A stretch of 7,000 nucleotides of DNA. It comes from Chloroflexota bacterium (GTDB lineage: Bacteria > Chloroflexota > Dormibacteria > CF-121). The stretch lies in NCBI GenBank assembly GCA_005881235.1, contig VBEQ01000084.1, forward strand, positions 1 through 7,000. The letters run 5' to 3'. The notes beneath the pieces are model-generated. The model did no database searches, was not told where the DNA came from, and worked only from the letters and a program-made list of their open reading frames with translations. Of this stretch, positions 6,391-7,000 are shown piece by piece. Within the stretch, counting starts at the first letter, position 1; every line of letters starts with the position of its first letter. A program made the translations under genes and the position numbers.

Positions 6391-7000
6391 GCGGTCGCCT
6401 TCGGCGCCTGCCGCGTCGACGCCCACAGGTAAAAGCTGGCCAGGCTGCGGTGGGGTCGCCACTTTTCGCCGATGGCGTCGACTTCCTTGGGCGTGGGCAG
6501 GTGGTCGAGCCGGTAGAGGCGTTGAACGGCAGTCCGGATGCCGAGGTCACCGATAGGCAGGATGTCGGGCCGCTCCAGGTTGATCAGCAGAAACATATCG
6601 GCGGTCCACCGCCCGAGCCCGCGGCTGGCCGTGATCTGCGTTCGGACCTCGTCGTCCGAAAGCGTGTCGAGATGGTCGATCTGCAGCTCGCCGGAAACGA
6701 CGTGCTCCGCCAACGAGCGAAGGTATTCGACTTTCATCCTTGACAGGCCGACGCTTTTGAGATCGACCGGGTCGAGGGCAAGCAGCTCGGCAGGGGAGGG
6801 CATGCGGCCGCCGAAGCGCTCGGTGAGCCGGCCCGCGATGGCACGCGCCGCGAAGCCCGAGATTTGCTGGCCGATGATCGAGTAGACGAGCACGCCGAAC
6901 GGTTCGCCCAGCGGTCGCGCTCGGCGCCAGGCCTTGGTATCGACCGGCTCCGTCGCGTCGATCAGCCGCGCGAGCTTTGCATCGCTCGCCTTCAGTGTCG
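6387..7000 (-). CDS. alkA: 3-methyladenine DNA glycosylase II (AlkA/Mag-type HhH-GPD), 5' partial
   Basis: This base-excision-repair enzyme removes alkylated purines such as 3-methyladenine from DNA. The frame stays open to the window edge, giving 203 visible residues. The upstream part contains LKASDAKLARLIDA and EPFGVLVYSIIGQQIS, the normal family N terminus, so the GTG at 6893 is an internal valine and only a few residues are probably missing. Numbered from the first complete codon, IIGQQIS is at 41-47, GLSRMKVEYL at 84-93, the helix-hairpin-helix TASRGLGRWTADMFLL at about 123-138, and LPIGDLGIRTAV at 147-158 with the predicted catalytic Asp151. WRPHRSLASFYLW near the end is the typical closing motif. 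The length suits the short Mag-like form that lacks the extra N-terminal domain of E. coli AlkA. The gene is convergent with msrA, the two stop codons overlapping in CTAG. Confidence 0.93.
   Translation of the reverse strand, partial: TLKASDAKLARLIDATEPVDTKAWRRARPLGEPFGVLVYSIIGQQISGFAARAIAGRLTERFGGRMPSPAELLALDPVDLKSVGLSRMKVEYLRSLAEHVVSGELQIDHLDTLSDDEVRTQITASRGLGRWTADMFLLINLERPDILPIGDLGIRTAVQRLYRLDHLPTPKEVDAIGEKWRPHRSLASFYLWASTRQAPKATA

Noticed and set aside
5791..6462. 223-codon open frame antisense to msrA.
   Set aside because: It lies opposite a textbook MsrA sequence, has a low-complexity Val/Gly/Asp composition and runs into the glycosylase gene; it is a GC-driven shadow.
6891..6893. GTG as start codon of the glycosylase gene.
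   Set aside because: The frame stays open to the window edge and encodes the conserved family N terminus upstream, ending in EPFGVLVYSIIGQQIS, so this GTG is an internal valine.
1..7000. tRNA or rRNA genes, CRISPR array, insertion sequence or attachment site.
   Set aside because: No regularly spaced repeat, transposase motif, terminal inverted repeat pair or recognisable RNA-gene segment was seen, and coding genes fill nearly all the window.

Overview
This GC-rich window carries five protein-coding genes packed closely together, two of them cut by the window edges. I see no RNA gene, insertion sequence, CRISPR array or phage structural gene. The gene set and the GC-rich codon use suggest a free-living bacterium. 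The leader of the large protein resembles proteins common in soil Actinobacteriota, Chloroflexota and related phyla. That placement is a weak inference, because nothing here is diagnostic of a phylum.

Layout. Bases 1-1644 (+) are the 3' part of comEC, which encodes the membrane channel for DNA uptake; its C-terminal metallo-beta-lactamase-like domain has lost its metal-binding motif. An 18-base gap holding a small hairpin separates it from the convergent gene at 1663-5007 (-). That gene encodes a 1114-residue, cysteine-free, multidomain protein. Its N-terminal AGNAAV-type leader is shared with proteins linked to extracellular contractile injection systems. It also has an Ala/Pro linker, a long region I cannot assign, a central pair of hydrophobic segments like the pre-toxin regions of polymorphic toxins, and a candidate nucleotidyltransferase motif followed by a helical, coiled-coil tail. 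Upstream of it on the same strand is an FMN nitroreductase-family gene (5122-5658, -). A 120-base divergent intergenic region follows, then msrA (5779-6390, +). An AlkA/Mag-type 3-methyladenine DNA glycosylase gene (6387-7000, -, 5' end outside the window) converges on msrA and shares a CTAG stop-codon overlap with it.

How the genes relate. Nitroreductase, MsrA and the glycosylase are all housekeeping or stress functions (redox chemistry, repair of oxidised methionine, repair of alkylated DNA). Their adjacency may be loose clustering rather than a pathway. The large protein is the most interesting item: a candidate secreted or injected effector with no injection-system genes and no obvious immunity gene in view. 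Its function rests on motifs read by eye and needs profile and structure searches.
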